A DNA stretch of 64,000 bases from Ascidia mentula (taxonomy: Eukaryota; Chordata; Ascidiacea; Phlebobranchia; Ascidiidae). The DNA is taken from the NCBI GenBank assembly GCA_947561715.1, contig OX387197.1, positions 21,664,266 to 21,728,265 on the forward strand, given 5' to 3'. The notes beneath the pieces were generated by a model. The model did not search any database. It was not told the DNA's origin and saw nothing but the letters and a program-made list of their open reading frames with translations. Below are positions 11,517-24,900 of the stretch, in pieces. A program made the translations under genes and the position numbers. The stretch's first letter is position 1, and every line of letters starts with the position of its first letter.

Positions 11517-12411
11517 TGTTGAATCAGACAATTTGCAATTGAGTTATATTTGACAACATGCGCAATATCCGAATTGTACTGGGACACAAGAGAGGGGTGC
11601 AGGCAGTGCGGCGCACCAAGGCTTACATAACAGTCTGAATAGCGGGAGCCTTTGAATAGCAAAAAGGAGACCCACGGACACCATTGTTTGCTCTGAAACT
11701 AATGCATTTCTATCGTAAAGGCTGCTGTGTTTTAGCTGCAATTTTATGTGATGCCTCCAAAAAAATATTTAAGGGCCTTGAATGTACATACCTAAATACA
11801 ATGATCCCACACTGAGTTTTTAAATCACCAACTCTTGATGGCATGGAAAATATTTCGAGAAACTTTCGAGATATATCATTCTGTCAGTTAAGTGTACAGT
11901 GTACAAATGTCCCGAATAACTCTGCGATGCCAAATAAACAAACTCTGAAACCTAATAATAAAGCAGGCGCTTCGCCAAAAACTTTGCATTCCGTTATAGT
12001 TAAAAAGAGACAAACGAAATGAATTGTAACAACTTCATGTTATCAGGAAAAGAGAGTCAATTTTTATGAACAAAAGCACAACTGCGTTTACAAACTCCGT
12101 AAGAAAGTAAGTATTTTCTATCTCTGATTTGGACTCTTATATCCCGATGATTTGGTAAACATAGAAAATTAAGCAGCAAGTCAAAACTAATTTGGAAAAA
12201 TTGTGATTGCATTGAGCGACACCATGCGGGCAAATGCATCCCGTGACGTTTTATTCTCTGTTGTCCCACTGGCTCCGTCCGTCCTTTCTTTTTTTGTTTC
12301 ATACGTTCCGGCGTTATAGCATTTTTCACTGTGAGTGAGGAGGGTTGTGCGTGTTGGCGTTGACAGTCGCGTGTTACAGCATATCGGTCTGGTTGATGAG
12401 TAATATGAGGG

Positions 12412-12419
12412 TATAAAAG
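12412..12419 (+). promoter_or_regulatory. Possible TATA box upstream of the FARP-like gene
   Basis: TATAAAAG lies about 570 bp before the first coding ATG of the FARP-like gene, leaving room for a transcribed 5' leader. It is the clearest core-promoter-like motif in that interval. With no transcript evidence it may be coincidental in AT-rich DNA. Confidence 0.25.
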
Positions 12420-12990
12420 CTATTCGTTTTCGGACAAAACGTACTTTTGCAAAATGTGGCCGTTTTTTATTTGAATACCTTTTACTTAAATTAGTGTGTT
12501 TTTGGTTTTCTATGAATATTGCATCGTTTTTTGTCTTTCTTTGTTTTTGTATTGTGGAGAAAAAAAATAAAGCTTATTAGATGTCAGGCGATTATACACA
12601 GTTTAATGTATACAATGATTAAAATCATCTAATAAAAATTACGCGTTCAGTTTAACATACACTGAACCTTAATGTGCAATAAAACATGTAAGTTTTATGT
12701 CAAATGGAAATAATTGCTTACTTTAGTATTGCTTTTTTATGTTAATAGTTAGCCTGAACTTCATAACCCCTGTTGTGTTTCAATGAGAATGTAATAGAAT
12801 ATTTGCAAGATCCCCTTTGTAGCCTTCATTATAAAGAGTTTGTGATCTGTTGATATTGCTATTAAAGTTTTTGCAAGTTGTTATCATTGAAATATTTTCA
12901 GATGAGACAGCTGTCTTAATTTTATCAATGTTTTAACTATTTTATGCGTAATATCATATTGAGTTGTTTGTCGCTTCTGAGCATCACACC

Positions 12991-15900
12991 ATGGCACCCA
13001 GCACAGCAACAGCTCGCGTCAAAATGCTGGATAACTCTATCCACACTTACGATGTCAAGGTATAATGCCTGTGTATATTTTGTCTTTAATACTGCTATAG
13101 AATCAATATTCAACTGTGCAGTCCAAGGAACTGTTTTGGCATGGGTAAACACTAAAGTAGGTAGCACTGCAAGGCCATAGTTTCTCAAGCAAACACTGGT
13201 TGGTACTTAATAATTGTGCAAGCAACATGCTGTTAACTGTGAATCTCTACAATTTATATCTATGAGCGGAAATTCTAATCTGATTTGGAAAAACTGACTA
13301 AGCTTCAATTGTGGTTCCAATCACATTTCCTGTTTTAATGAAAATACTACTTTGTCCATTGGCCTTTTTTTAGGTATAAGTTTTCACCAACATTTCTGAA
13401 TTGTGCCAATTCACAATTGCATAAAATTCATTTTTTTCCAATTCTAGTTAATTGACTTGTTAATATATTGGTAGTTTTAATTCTATTCTAATTATAAAAA
13501 TCTAAAAATAATTCTTGTTTCACAAGTCCGTATCCCTCAAGAAGTAACAATAAAATTTTGCCTAGTGTAAGTCGAGAAATGTGTTGTTGCATCGAATGTG
13601 AATCCCATACAAGGTTAACAGATAAGTCAAATTTGTCTGTCTGTGTATGTATATTTTCCTCCGATGTGTTTATAAGTAAGGGTCTGTTATCTATATTTAT
13701 CTTGTACAGGCTGTACTATTGTTCATTGGTTGACATTGAGTCGGTCCCTGGGGTATTTACGTAATTCTTTGGCTCTTAACACAGCCATGAGCCATCAATC
13801 ACCGAATGAAAAAACTCTTCTCCATACTTTCATTTAAAATAGGAAATTCAATCTTTGCCAATTGTTAGCGGTGCAAAAGGTTTATGTTTCAGTAAGGTAC
13901 TGGTTTTAGAATTGTATGAGGCTGCTTCTAATGATAGTGTAATGTTCATATTTATTGTAATGGGAGTTTTCATGTCAAAGTTCATCTCTCAATATCCATT
14001 GTTATCTGTTAATTATACAGGAATTTCTGCCAAACATTTTTCTAGCCCCCAGAGGCTTGTCGCTGGGGACATATGATTTAGTGTGTTATGTATTACATTC
14101 ACATTTTTAGTCTATCTCTGTCTTCCAATTTGGGATATATGTGCCACCCACATTATCTGTGCACCAGTTTCCAAGTATCTGGCCTTCATAGAAATTGTGT
14201 TTAAATAGACACCATCATAGAGTCAAGATAATCACAAACCTATTCACAACCCTCGTGTGTCGTAATGGGGCGTGGGTTCCTTTTACAATCGTAAAGGAGA
14301 AAGGAATCCATTGGACTACGGAAAAATTACGTGTTCCTTGGCGAGCGCTTTTTGTAGATGCCGCTCCGCAATATGTGCCCACGTATTTCGTCCTTCATAC
14401 AGCACCAACCAGCAACAACGTAATTGCTTTTATAAAACGCTCTTTGTTTGCCATGGACAAACTGAACCCTCTCTCCATTGCAGATCGCGTTACAAACGCT
14501 ATTTAGCTCGGCGCACGAGCTGCTCGCTGGCTTGGGGTAGACAATAGCCGGTCCGAAGGAATTCAAACAGTCGTAAAAAGAAACACCACAGCCCATGGCT
14601 GTAAAAAACGTGGAGCGCCATATTTCTGGCGAGCCACCTAAGGGCGAGAAGTTTTTGGTCCACACACATGTTTTTATCCATGCTGTCAGTTGTTCGCGTC
14701 AAGAAGGACGTGATTTTTCGCACTCGCATGCTAGTTTACCCAGCAGCTGGCCGGGTTAGCTATTCTGCGACCGGCATTGGGACGTATGAGCGGCCAACCG
14801 TGAAATTAAATCTGCTTACACGGCGATCCTGCGACGTTAGCTGCTGGGTTTTGATATTACTATTGACGTCAGCGCATTTGTCGATCCTATAAGAAACCTA
14901 AGAGATCCATTGCCTAAAACGCTTGGTGTGGATAACCTCCACTGTTTTTGTGCAATTGTTTGCAGGTTTCCGAATTGAAAGTTGCTAACCATTGCCCATT
15001 AATGGGTTCAAATGCCATTACTTTTGAATAGTTTTTTCCCTTCTTTGTTGAAGTCACTTTTTGGTTGTCTGATGATTTTTTGCTGATTTACATAAAATGT
15101 ACTCTACTTTTTTATGTACAATTGACAATAAAGTCAAGCCATTTTTGTATGATTTCCCCTGTGCAGTTTAAGTAGGAAGTTGTTGTTTTTCTATTGCTTC
15201 CTAAATAACCAAATCAGTAGGGCTGTTAGGAAGAATAAAAATACATACATATAATACTATATCTATACATCCCATGTATTTACCACTTGTCATTCATGCA
15301 CATAGCTATCTTTCCTATATAATTTTAGTGTATTCATTGGAATGCTTTGAATCAACTAATTTTGAGAGTTAATCTCATCTTTATCTCTAAAACTGTTATC
15401 AGGTGAAAAACTATGGGACAGTCCTGCTGCGGGCAGTGATGGAGGATCTCAACTTGTTAGAGGCCGACTACTTTGGAATTCAATACAAAGACAATGAGGG
15501 AAACCTTGTGTTTTTGGATCCTCTGAAAAAAATTAAAGCTCAAATCAAAAGTAAATGCAAAATAGACATATTATTTTTATGTTTTTGCAATTTTTTGGTG
15601 TGTATTAATTTTACTGCAACTTTGTTGTCAACCAATAATTTTGGCAAAATTTCACACTGTTTAGAATCAAATTCTTGTCGTTATGAATTTTTTAATACTT
15701 TAAGCTTAGCTCAGGTTTGTATTTTCTGTGTGCTCTTATTACGGAAAACTCTATACAAGGTTTAAGAAAGCCAGATGAAATGCATATACAGTTTGCCATT
15801 TATTGTGCCTTTTTGTTATAGATTTATACACACTTATTTATACTTTATATATTTAAATTTTTCAGACATCAACAACATGGTCCTGCAGTTTGTGGTCAAG

Positions 15901-18900
15901 TTCTTTCCACCTGACCCTGGGCAGTTGCAGGAGGAATACACCAGATATCTGTTTGCTTTACAAGTTAAACAGGATATCATCCAGGGCTTGTTGCCTAGCA
16001 GTGATCAAACCATGATAAGCATGGCAGCCTATATTGCTCAAGGTAAATCAAAATCAAAGCTTTCTTGGGCTTGGCTGTCTGTGTATTAACTACCTTCTGA
16101 TGAATCATAGGTGTTTATTTGTTTCTTGTTACTATAGATTACTGTGTGGCCCACACAGTGTGGGCCTTAGATACTTACATGCACAAAAGCCAAATATTCA
16201 AAAATCTTTACAGCAGTCATGCAAAATAAATTATGCATTAATATGGGCAGATTGTTCCACAGCGATTGGGTGTTTGTCGGTCATATTTGTTTACGACCCA
16301 GCTTGAATTTCAGCTGACTTCGGTGACTGGAACACCAACGATTGTGCTGATCGTGCTTATTTGAAAGACATCAATCTCTTGCCACCGACAGTTAACCCAA
16401 ATGATCAAGAACTTCTAGCAGACATTGCAGAAGGCCATAGACAGAAAATGTAAGTTAAATAAATGTTCTATTTTGGGGGCTTATTGGAGCATCTGCTGAA
16501 AGTGGTCACATAATATGCACATTGAACACACACTTTTGATCTTTTTCACACATTTTTATATTTTTACAAACTGTCCAACATTCATAATTTTACATAATGG
16601 CAGTAAATTTGTGTGATTGCAATCCGATGTGTGTAATATTAAAATGTTTAAAAGTATCAGGAAAAAAATTGCAACCCAAAATTCTGTATCATGTATGTTG
16701 CCTTGTTCTCAGGGGAAAGTCATCTGCTGATTCTGATTACCAACTGTTGGATATAGCAAGGCACCTTGATTATTATGGATTACGCTTGCATCCTGCAAAG
16801 GACCAAGAAAACACAGATATTAACCTGGCTGTGGCTAATATGGGCATTGTGGTGTTTAGGGTAAGTTGGAATTATTCAAAACAGTTATTGTGGATTTCAC
16901 TGGTAAAATTTTGTCAAACATTTTGTTATTCTGAAATTCTTCTAGAAGAGTGTATGTATTTAATGTGTGGCCAGTATAGGCGTTGTTATGTTTAAGTGAA
17001 AACAATAGGTTATCTGCCATTATACATTTAAACAAAAAAACTTTTCAAAACATGTGGTGCAATTGGATTACTTGCATATACATTTTTTAATTATTAAAAA
17101 ATTTCTTGAAGAACAAAGTTACTGTACATATAGACCTTAAAAATCCATTCATTTTCATAGCTAAGTTTATAACTAGTTTAAGGAAATATTTCTGTATTTA
17201 TGTTTCTTGTTCAACAACACTTCCAGTACTTTCAACAAATTATGTTTTGCGGTTTCACAAACATTTAATTCAATGCATGTTGTTGGTCTCAGTGTGATGC
17301 TAACTGTGGTAAACAAACCTTCTTAGGGCAATGCCAAAATCAACACTTTTAACTGGGCAAGGATAAGGAAGCTCAGCTTCAAGAAAAAACGCTTCCTGAT
17401 AAAGTTGAGGACTGAAGCTAATGTAAGTTATGATTATTTTGATTGTACATCTAATAAATGATTAGACTTAACAATACTTTTTGATACCTCTTTAAGTTAT
17501 GTGTAAATGCTGGCAATAGGTTTCCGTCAATCCGGCAACATAAAGTTACTTTTGCCAATAAAGGATACATAATATTATTCCTTGGCAAGATTGTTGTGAA
17601 CCAGTGTTTTTGTCTGTGTGCAGAGCAATAGTGTGGGAGATATTCTGGTGTTTGTGATGGCATCCCGGAACACATGCAAGAATTTCTGGAGGCACTGCAT
17701 CGAATATCACGCCTTTTTTAGACTTGAAATTCATCCGGAACGAAAACCCCAACCACTTGTTCTGAAACGTGGTTCCACTTTCCGCTACAGGTTGGTTTAC
17801 AGTGTCTTCTGTTTTCGTGTTTAAAAGTTTCATTGTTAATGTTTTCTACTACGATAGAACTAAAGTCTTAATCTTTTGGATTGCTAGTTTTTAATAGTTA
17901 CAAATAACATGTTAAAAAGGGATAATTTGTTGTATATACGCTTGTATATACAGGTTTAACGACATAAATGTATATATAATTTGTTGTGTATACGTACATA
18001 TATATATACATATATATATACTTTGAGGCACAAGGGTAGAAATTGTGACATTTGGCTAAAAAGCATTAGGGCCTTACAAAGTAAAAAAAAATTCAGATTT
18101 AAATATAATTTTTTTGTGCTTCGCTTGTTTAATAACAAGAAATTCACTGTTTCTTTAGTGGCAAAACCCAAAAGCAACTCCATGAATTGGTGCGAAACAG
18201 CAACTTTCGGCGGACGGCATTCGTACGATCTTCCAGTCGCAAGCCTGGAGCTGCCAAGCCAAAGAGACATTCATTCGATGCCGCCCCTGTGGCTGTCAGA
18301 CCGCCAGTGGTTGAAAATGTAAGTACAGCAGCCAGACTTGCGGTCTGAGGATATGCCATTAGGCAGAGGCAATTTGATTACTAATGTTCACCTTGGGGGC
18401 ATTCCTGGTATTTAAAGGCATTTTTCTGTCTGTGTCTGTGAAAACGTGGTGCTGCTAAGTGTTTTATAATTTTGAACTGTGAAAACGCAATTAAATATGC
18501 AATTGCTGTGCATATTTGAAAATTATCTTTTCTTTCAGGGTGCCAGGGCAGAAGTACATGTTGCCATGTCGGATATACCGAGTCCAATATCGCACCACAG
18601 CAAAGTTCAAGAACACGAAATCAGTGGTAGGTGCATGTTATTGTGTTTTTTAACAGAGTCCCTCTTTTCATAACAGGCAGTAGGCACAGACTGTATTCTT
18701 TCCAATTGCAATTGCAAAAATAGGCTAAGGCAAGCACGAAACAAACCATATTCATCTTGGCTTTCCACATTGTGTTTTCAGCAAACCAGTTATTTATTTG
18801 GTACTTGCCCTAAGCACAGCTCACCAAACTAAAGAACTTGCCAGTCCTTCACAGTTAAAAGCCACTGGCCCCTTCTAACATCAATTACAAGGAGTGGTCG

Positions 18901-21900
18901 GGGTCCATTGATCGCACGGACGAGCGCCAAGTGTCGGCCCGGTGTGAAACATAAGGGCGTTTATCAACACTTAAAAACACCCTTCATAAGCCTCCCACTG
19001 AAGCTTAACTGCTTTATAGAACGTTCGGTCGCGTTGCCGGCCGAGGATCGACCGTCTGAAGAGAACCACACAGCGTACGAAAGCCCGCGCGACGAACCGA
19101 CCGTGTCGCAACAGCAGCAGAGCCCGTCGTACATGGCCGCTCAAGCGTGGCAGGTCGAGAGCGAGCACCTTCACAGCAGCGTGGCGATCTCCGAAGCGGA
19201 GTCACGTGGTCCTGCACGTGAGCAAGAAGGTAACCCGAGGTTGCATGACGAACACGAACCGAGGAGCGTTGACTCAAGTGTGTGTGTTGTGGACAATAGT
19301 GATCAGCTACCGAGCCCCGACTTGTTAAAAAGCGTTCGCCGCGTCAATGCCAGTTCCACTCCGTCGCCGCTGGCCCGCACAAATGACAACCGTGCAGCGT
19401 ACGCGTCTCCCCCGTCGCCGATCAGTCGTAATATATTTAGCATAGAAAGCGTAAGCAGTTCGAGTAAGTCCAGTATGAGTAGGTCGAGTACAGGCAAATC
19501 AAACAGCAGCTTCAGGTACAAAAACCAGCAGCCATTGCCCCCTCCGCCGCCGCCACCAGAAGAGCCCCACGAGGACGACACGTCACATGTACCCCCTCCG
19601 TTGCCCCCTAAGTCGTTCCGTTTGGCGTCACCCGAGCAGCCCACCCACAATTGGAGCCAAAGTTCTGTGCGCTATATTGACAGTAGCACCGACGATCGCG
19701 ACTCCAGCACCGAATTGCTGTCCAGCAAACCCTTGAGGGATTTGAAGAAAAATCAACACGGCGTTAGCCCGTCGGGAAGCGAAATCAGTATACCGGGCAT
19801 GGGTGGAGGTGTGAAACGAACCCCGAGCCAGTATGCTGCCATTGAGAAACGTATGATCAGTGCCGGCTTCTATGCAGCCCCCAGCAAACCTCCTATCCCA
19901 CCTTCAGTAAAAGAGGACTCTCATCTTACAAACGACGACATTGACCGTGCGCTTAACGAACTGGATATGGCTACGCGCAGTCTTAACTGTGGAGACTCGG
20001 ACAATACAGTATCGAGCGGTATGAACGATAGCAACGGCGGTATGTTTGGGGTGGTGGCTGAATCAGACAGCGAAGCCTCGTCGCCCCTACGTACCCCCGT
20101 CAATTCAACTTCAATAGACGTAATGGCGCCCATTGCCATGGACTTCACCGACCATTACCGCGGTCCCGACCATGGCAGCCAGGACGCTCTGTCCTCATTT
20201 GCTCTAGAAATGGAAGCCTCTTTTGACCGCATACGCCAGTCTATGTCCACCGATGGTCTGCACAAGGATCCTACAAAAAAACGACCGATGCTGACAAGTA
20301 GCATGGACGTGCTTTCAATGGGCGACGTACAGTCGATTCACGACCGTACGACAGATGCGTCGTTATTATCCGGCTACGGCGCCAACCCGAACAACAACAA
20401 CAGCTGCAGAGACACGCGACTTAACGGTGGGGTGTGGATAAACCAACATGCTGTGGACTTGTAAATCCTCTGCCTGCTGCTGGGAATATGGCCTCTGATG
20501 CAATCACAGACAGTGAAAAGGTCAACTGACGAAGTTTAGTGTATCATGGGATGGAAGAGACAAAATTACGTTGATTTTTGTGGTTCCCCAAAGCACGCTT
20601 AGAACACAGAACTGCACGAAAGCCCGTTTATATGACTCAATTACGTGCATGTTGGCGATTAATCTCACTAATTACGTTTGCTCTGTTGCTGTAACAATTC
20701 CACTAACCGTTGGCCACTCAGAAGCTGACGAAACCTGTAATTATGCGCAAATTAAAACCGCAGCCTCACTGACAAAGCGAAACACCAGCACTCTTAACTG
20801 TTTCGAGATGGGTCCTTAGCCTTAGGTAAGCATTTCCGCTCTTATGGCGTAGGCAACTGTGCGCAACAGTGGCACAGCATTTCCTGGGCATTCTTGCGAT
20901 TGCTTCCTAATAGCCGATGACTGAATTAGTTTTTCTTAAAGACATGGTATATTCTTCGAAAATGTGCCAAATGGCACACTTTAGTAATTATCCAACCTAA
21001 GTTGCTTTTTCAGATAGCGCATTAACAACACACCGAGGTATAAGCATATAATCCCCCCTAACTTAACGTAAGAAGATACTAGCGCTAACCAACCAGCACA
21101 TGATTTTAACCAACGACCCATGCACTCAGAAATGATGGGCTTTTTGTGGAAAGTTAATCGCGGTGCGTACTCACTGTTACGTCACGCAGTTGTCATTTGT
21201 GTCGGGTCAAGCGCGCAGTGTTTTCACTCACCCGTAACAAATTGTTTGCTTTTGCTTGGCCTGACGTTGCAATTTTTGAGGGACGTTATTTGTGTTAGAG
21301 GCATTTGCTCCCGCGTGTGATTCTTCAATAACTTTTCGCTATGTTGTTACTAACTAAGACTTGCGTCATCCAGCAGGGTGTACATAATTTCACTAATCGT
21401 GGACTGTAACACTATGAATGTTTGTAATGTATTTCTAATGCGTTTGGGCAAAATATGTTGTGTTGTGCGACGTCTGGCCTTTTATCCTTAACGCAAGTCA
21501 CGCCATGCCGTTTGGATCCATCTATGCATTACGCCAGATCGCGGCTAAGTATGTACCATTTCTTTTACACAATTTTTGTCAAGTTCAAGACAAATTACCG
21601 GGGTGTAACGTACTCATTGTTATTTATTGTTCTCTTATGAAATTTAGACATTGTGAGGTTTTTTTAATTTTATCCTTTAGTAGTGTTGTCGCGGCAAAGG
21701 TGCCAAAAGCGTAACTGACGAACCTCAACAAAACGAACGGCTGCCCCTGTAGTTAAAACGTTGTGTAGAGCTTGCAATTTTGTCGTGTCGTTTGGTTGAA
21801 ATCGTCGCTTTTGTCTGACCGCTGTTCATTGCTTTTATCATTGCTCAAATAAATTTCTTCGAATGTTGAAAACTGGCAATGAGAGATTTCGGTCAATCAG

Positions 21901-24900
21901 GCGGAGAATTCGCGTTTTCGTTGCACGGTTGTCATTTAAACTATGATAAATCCTATATTAAAATATTCTTCCGTATTAATCCAACAAACTGGAAAGACTT
22001 TACTTACAAACGATTTATTTATTGAAAATAGTCTTCATAGCTTTCAGAAAATCTGACGGGAAGGAACACGGACGATAAATTATAGTAACTGGCAGGAATA
22101 TGAAACATATGCATTGTAACAGTATGTATAGTGACCATTACTATGACTTATCATTCAGTATTACCTGTCAGATATACTGAAAGCTTTTAAGACTTGATTG
22201 AAAATATTCGTTATTATGTTGAAACAGATGCAGTTATGTTTCAGTGCTTCTTGCTTGCTGTTGAAATTGTAGAACCAAACACCATTGTATATAACCCTAG
22301 ATTTCGGCGGTGGGTGTTTGAAGTGCAAATCCCATTGCTTTTAACTGTTTTCCCAACCTGACTTTTGAATATTTAGCACTAAAGCGCAGTGACCATAATT
22401 TTAAAACCCAGCAGCAGATCAAAAGCGCCGTGGTGGGCCGAAGTGTCACGCAGCAAATCGCCTTTTGCGCGCAATAATCCTATTGAACAAACCCGCCCTG
22501 CGATTTGCCATTTCCACGCAAAAGCTATTGTGTCTCTCCGACAAGAAACAGAGGTGAAACCGGAACAGCATCAAGATTCGCAGCATTTCGTGGAGTTGGT
22601 GCGTGAACAAGAAGACGAAGGGTCGCTGAGCGCCACCGAAGACCAACCGGCAGCTGTACCTTCACCCGTGCACCTCCACTCAGGTAATGTAAACACCAGT
22701 TATCGGCACGACCAGCTCCGCTGTCTGTCATTCTTCAAATCGCTTTACTAAGGGAATGGCGCGTTTTTCGGCGTAAGCGAGCCTCCGGCGCGTTGCGTCA
22801 TGATTATAAATAGTCGCATCGCGACGCGGTTTCTTTGTTTTGTCAACTCCAGTGAGGAAACCGCGGGCGCTGGTGCAGTTATGCAAAAAATCCTTTGGCG
22901 CCCTCAGGTAAACATTCAGTAACGAACGAATGAACTTGCTTGTCGGCAGACATCTTGTTACGTCACTGTATGTTATTACCCCACGGAACAACTACGATAC
23001 CCTTGTCCCCAAGAAATGATAACCTATAAATTATGGGTAGAACAAACTCTTGGCCTACCCATTGGTTTAAACCGTGCTTAGACTTACAGTCAGTGTTGAA
23101 TACTGTCGGGCTATCCGGTATTTGACCAATTTAGTCAATAGTTAGTGCAATACTTGTTCGTGTAACAGGGGGAGTACCCGAGTCGAGCGCCACATCCACT
23201 CCCGATATCACAGTGGTGACCCCGATGTCGACTGGGCCGAATCTCTCCGCGGCTTCGTCGCTTCCCTCCTCTGTTTCGTCACAAGGCGTTCTCGCCACCA
23301 GGGACCTGAAGTCCACCTCCTCGCTCAGTGACACGGTAAGTGTGGAAATATATATCCCTGAACGGTGTATTCCCCTGCAATGAAACCCCATTGTATAACA
23401 CTGCACTTTATTGCCTTCTGTCCATTTTTTTCGGAAAATTGTGTTTTTTTAGAAACGCAAAACTTGCGTAGTTTGGACTTAACAATGATAAAGATAAGGC
23501 GGCCATCTCAACTTTCACGTCAACTTTTTCAAACCGAATTCACTTCAGTTTAAAAAACAAATACTTAATTGCCGTAACATAAGGAAAGGCAGCATCTCGC
23601 AGGAAAGCTTTTTGGTGTCGTTTTTGGACCAAACCAAACGACAGTATGATAAACACCTTCCTTTACAAATTACCCATTTTCGGTAAAACTCGTTCCAGTT
23701 TATACATACGTGGGAACCTAAAGGGATACTTGTTCCCCATTTGATCACAACAGCATGCGGTAAAAGTTACCACGAACTTAAAGTTTATCACCCCGAGAAA
23801 CAACTGAGGAGGCCGAACTTTCTTCATTTTCTCTAAACCTAAATCACAAAAAGCAAAACACGAAGCATGGCCGTTGACCCGTTGCAGATACGAATTTCTG
23901 TTTTTTAAAGCGAGCCTTGCCTGCCGTCAATCCAAAAAAGGGCGCCTCAGTTGATAACGCAAACCGGTCATTACCCCTTACTATGTTTGGTTATCGCACA
24001 AACCGTGTCATTACGAGCTTCTGCCAGGACAAATATGAGAAAATGCCAATGGTTTACTCCGCTTCGAACCATAATAGTGTAATACAGCGTCGCGCATTGT
24101 ATTTTTAATCATGGTCGACTTAATCCTGACCACAAAAAAAAACGAAAAGCACTTGCTTTAAAAACAAGATCAGCTTGGTTTGGAATATATTTCGCCCTAC
24201 GGGCATCGTGAGTTCCTTATTCAAATTGAATCTAGTTTGTGGATTCGTCTGCAATTTGTGGTTCAGATCCTTCATTCACCAAACGCTGGAATATTATTAA
24301 GGAACTCAATTTATTCTGGTTTTATGCTACAAGAACATTCGTTATTGTCTCAAACTCACCTCGAACCTACATTTGTCAATTACATTTTTAACATGGGCAA
24401 GAGACAACTTGCCTGTAAGTGCGCAGGCGCCGTAATGTATACATATATGGTTCACAGATCGTTTTGATCAGATAAGGACAGAAGTATATGCATTACGAAT
24501 AATGTGGGTTGAATGTCATCGCTGCAATTTCGCAGAATCGTCAATTGCACCCAAGTGTGTTGTCTAATGTGGCTGCTTGCCATCATAATTAGAAGTGTTC
24601 GAAAAGCCACAATGGACGGAGTGCGTTTGATGAACTTTCCGCTTAATTGTAAATTTCAGAGAATCGAACAAACTGCGCAAAAAACTTTTTGAAATCGAAG
24701 CCCACACCCTTTTCTATAGACTTTAAATCCACAGCAGTGTAGACCCCGCACAGCCCTTCAAAGTGGTTCTGAGTGACTCTCGTAGGCGAATCGTGAAGTA
24801 AAGTCGATTTCTTTTCGTTCATTTCAAGCGTTTTGACGCCGTGTTTTTCACGAGCAATGTCACATGATGAGAAATAACAAATAAGCAACGCGCGGCAAAA

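Noticed and set aside
17930..18025. TA-rich palindromic tract as a regulatory structure
   Set aside because: It is a simple-sequence repeat within an intron, with no other supporting signal.
22728..22991. Minus-strand open frame within the FARP locus
   Set aside because: No domain, and it lies between two plus-strand FARP exons. Nothing supports an independent gene.
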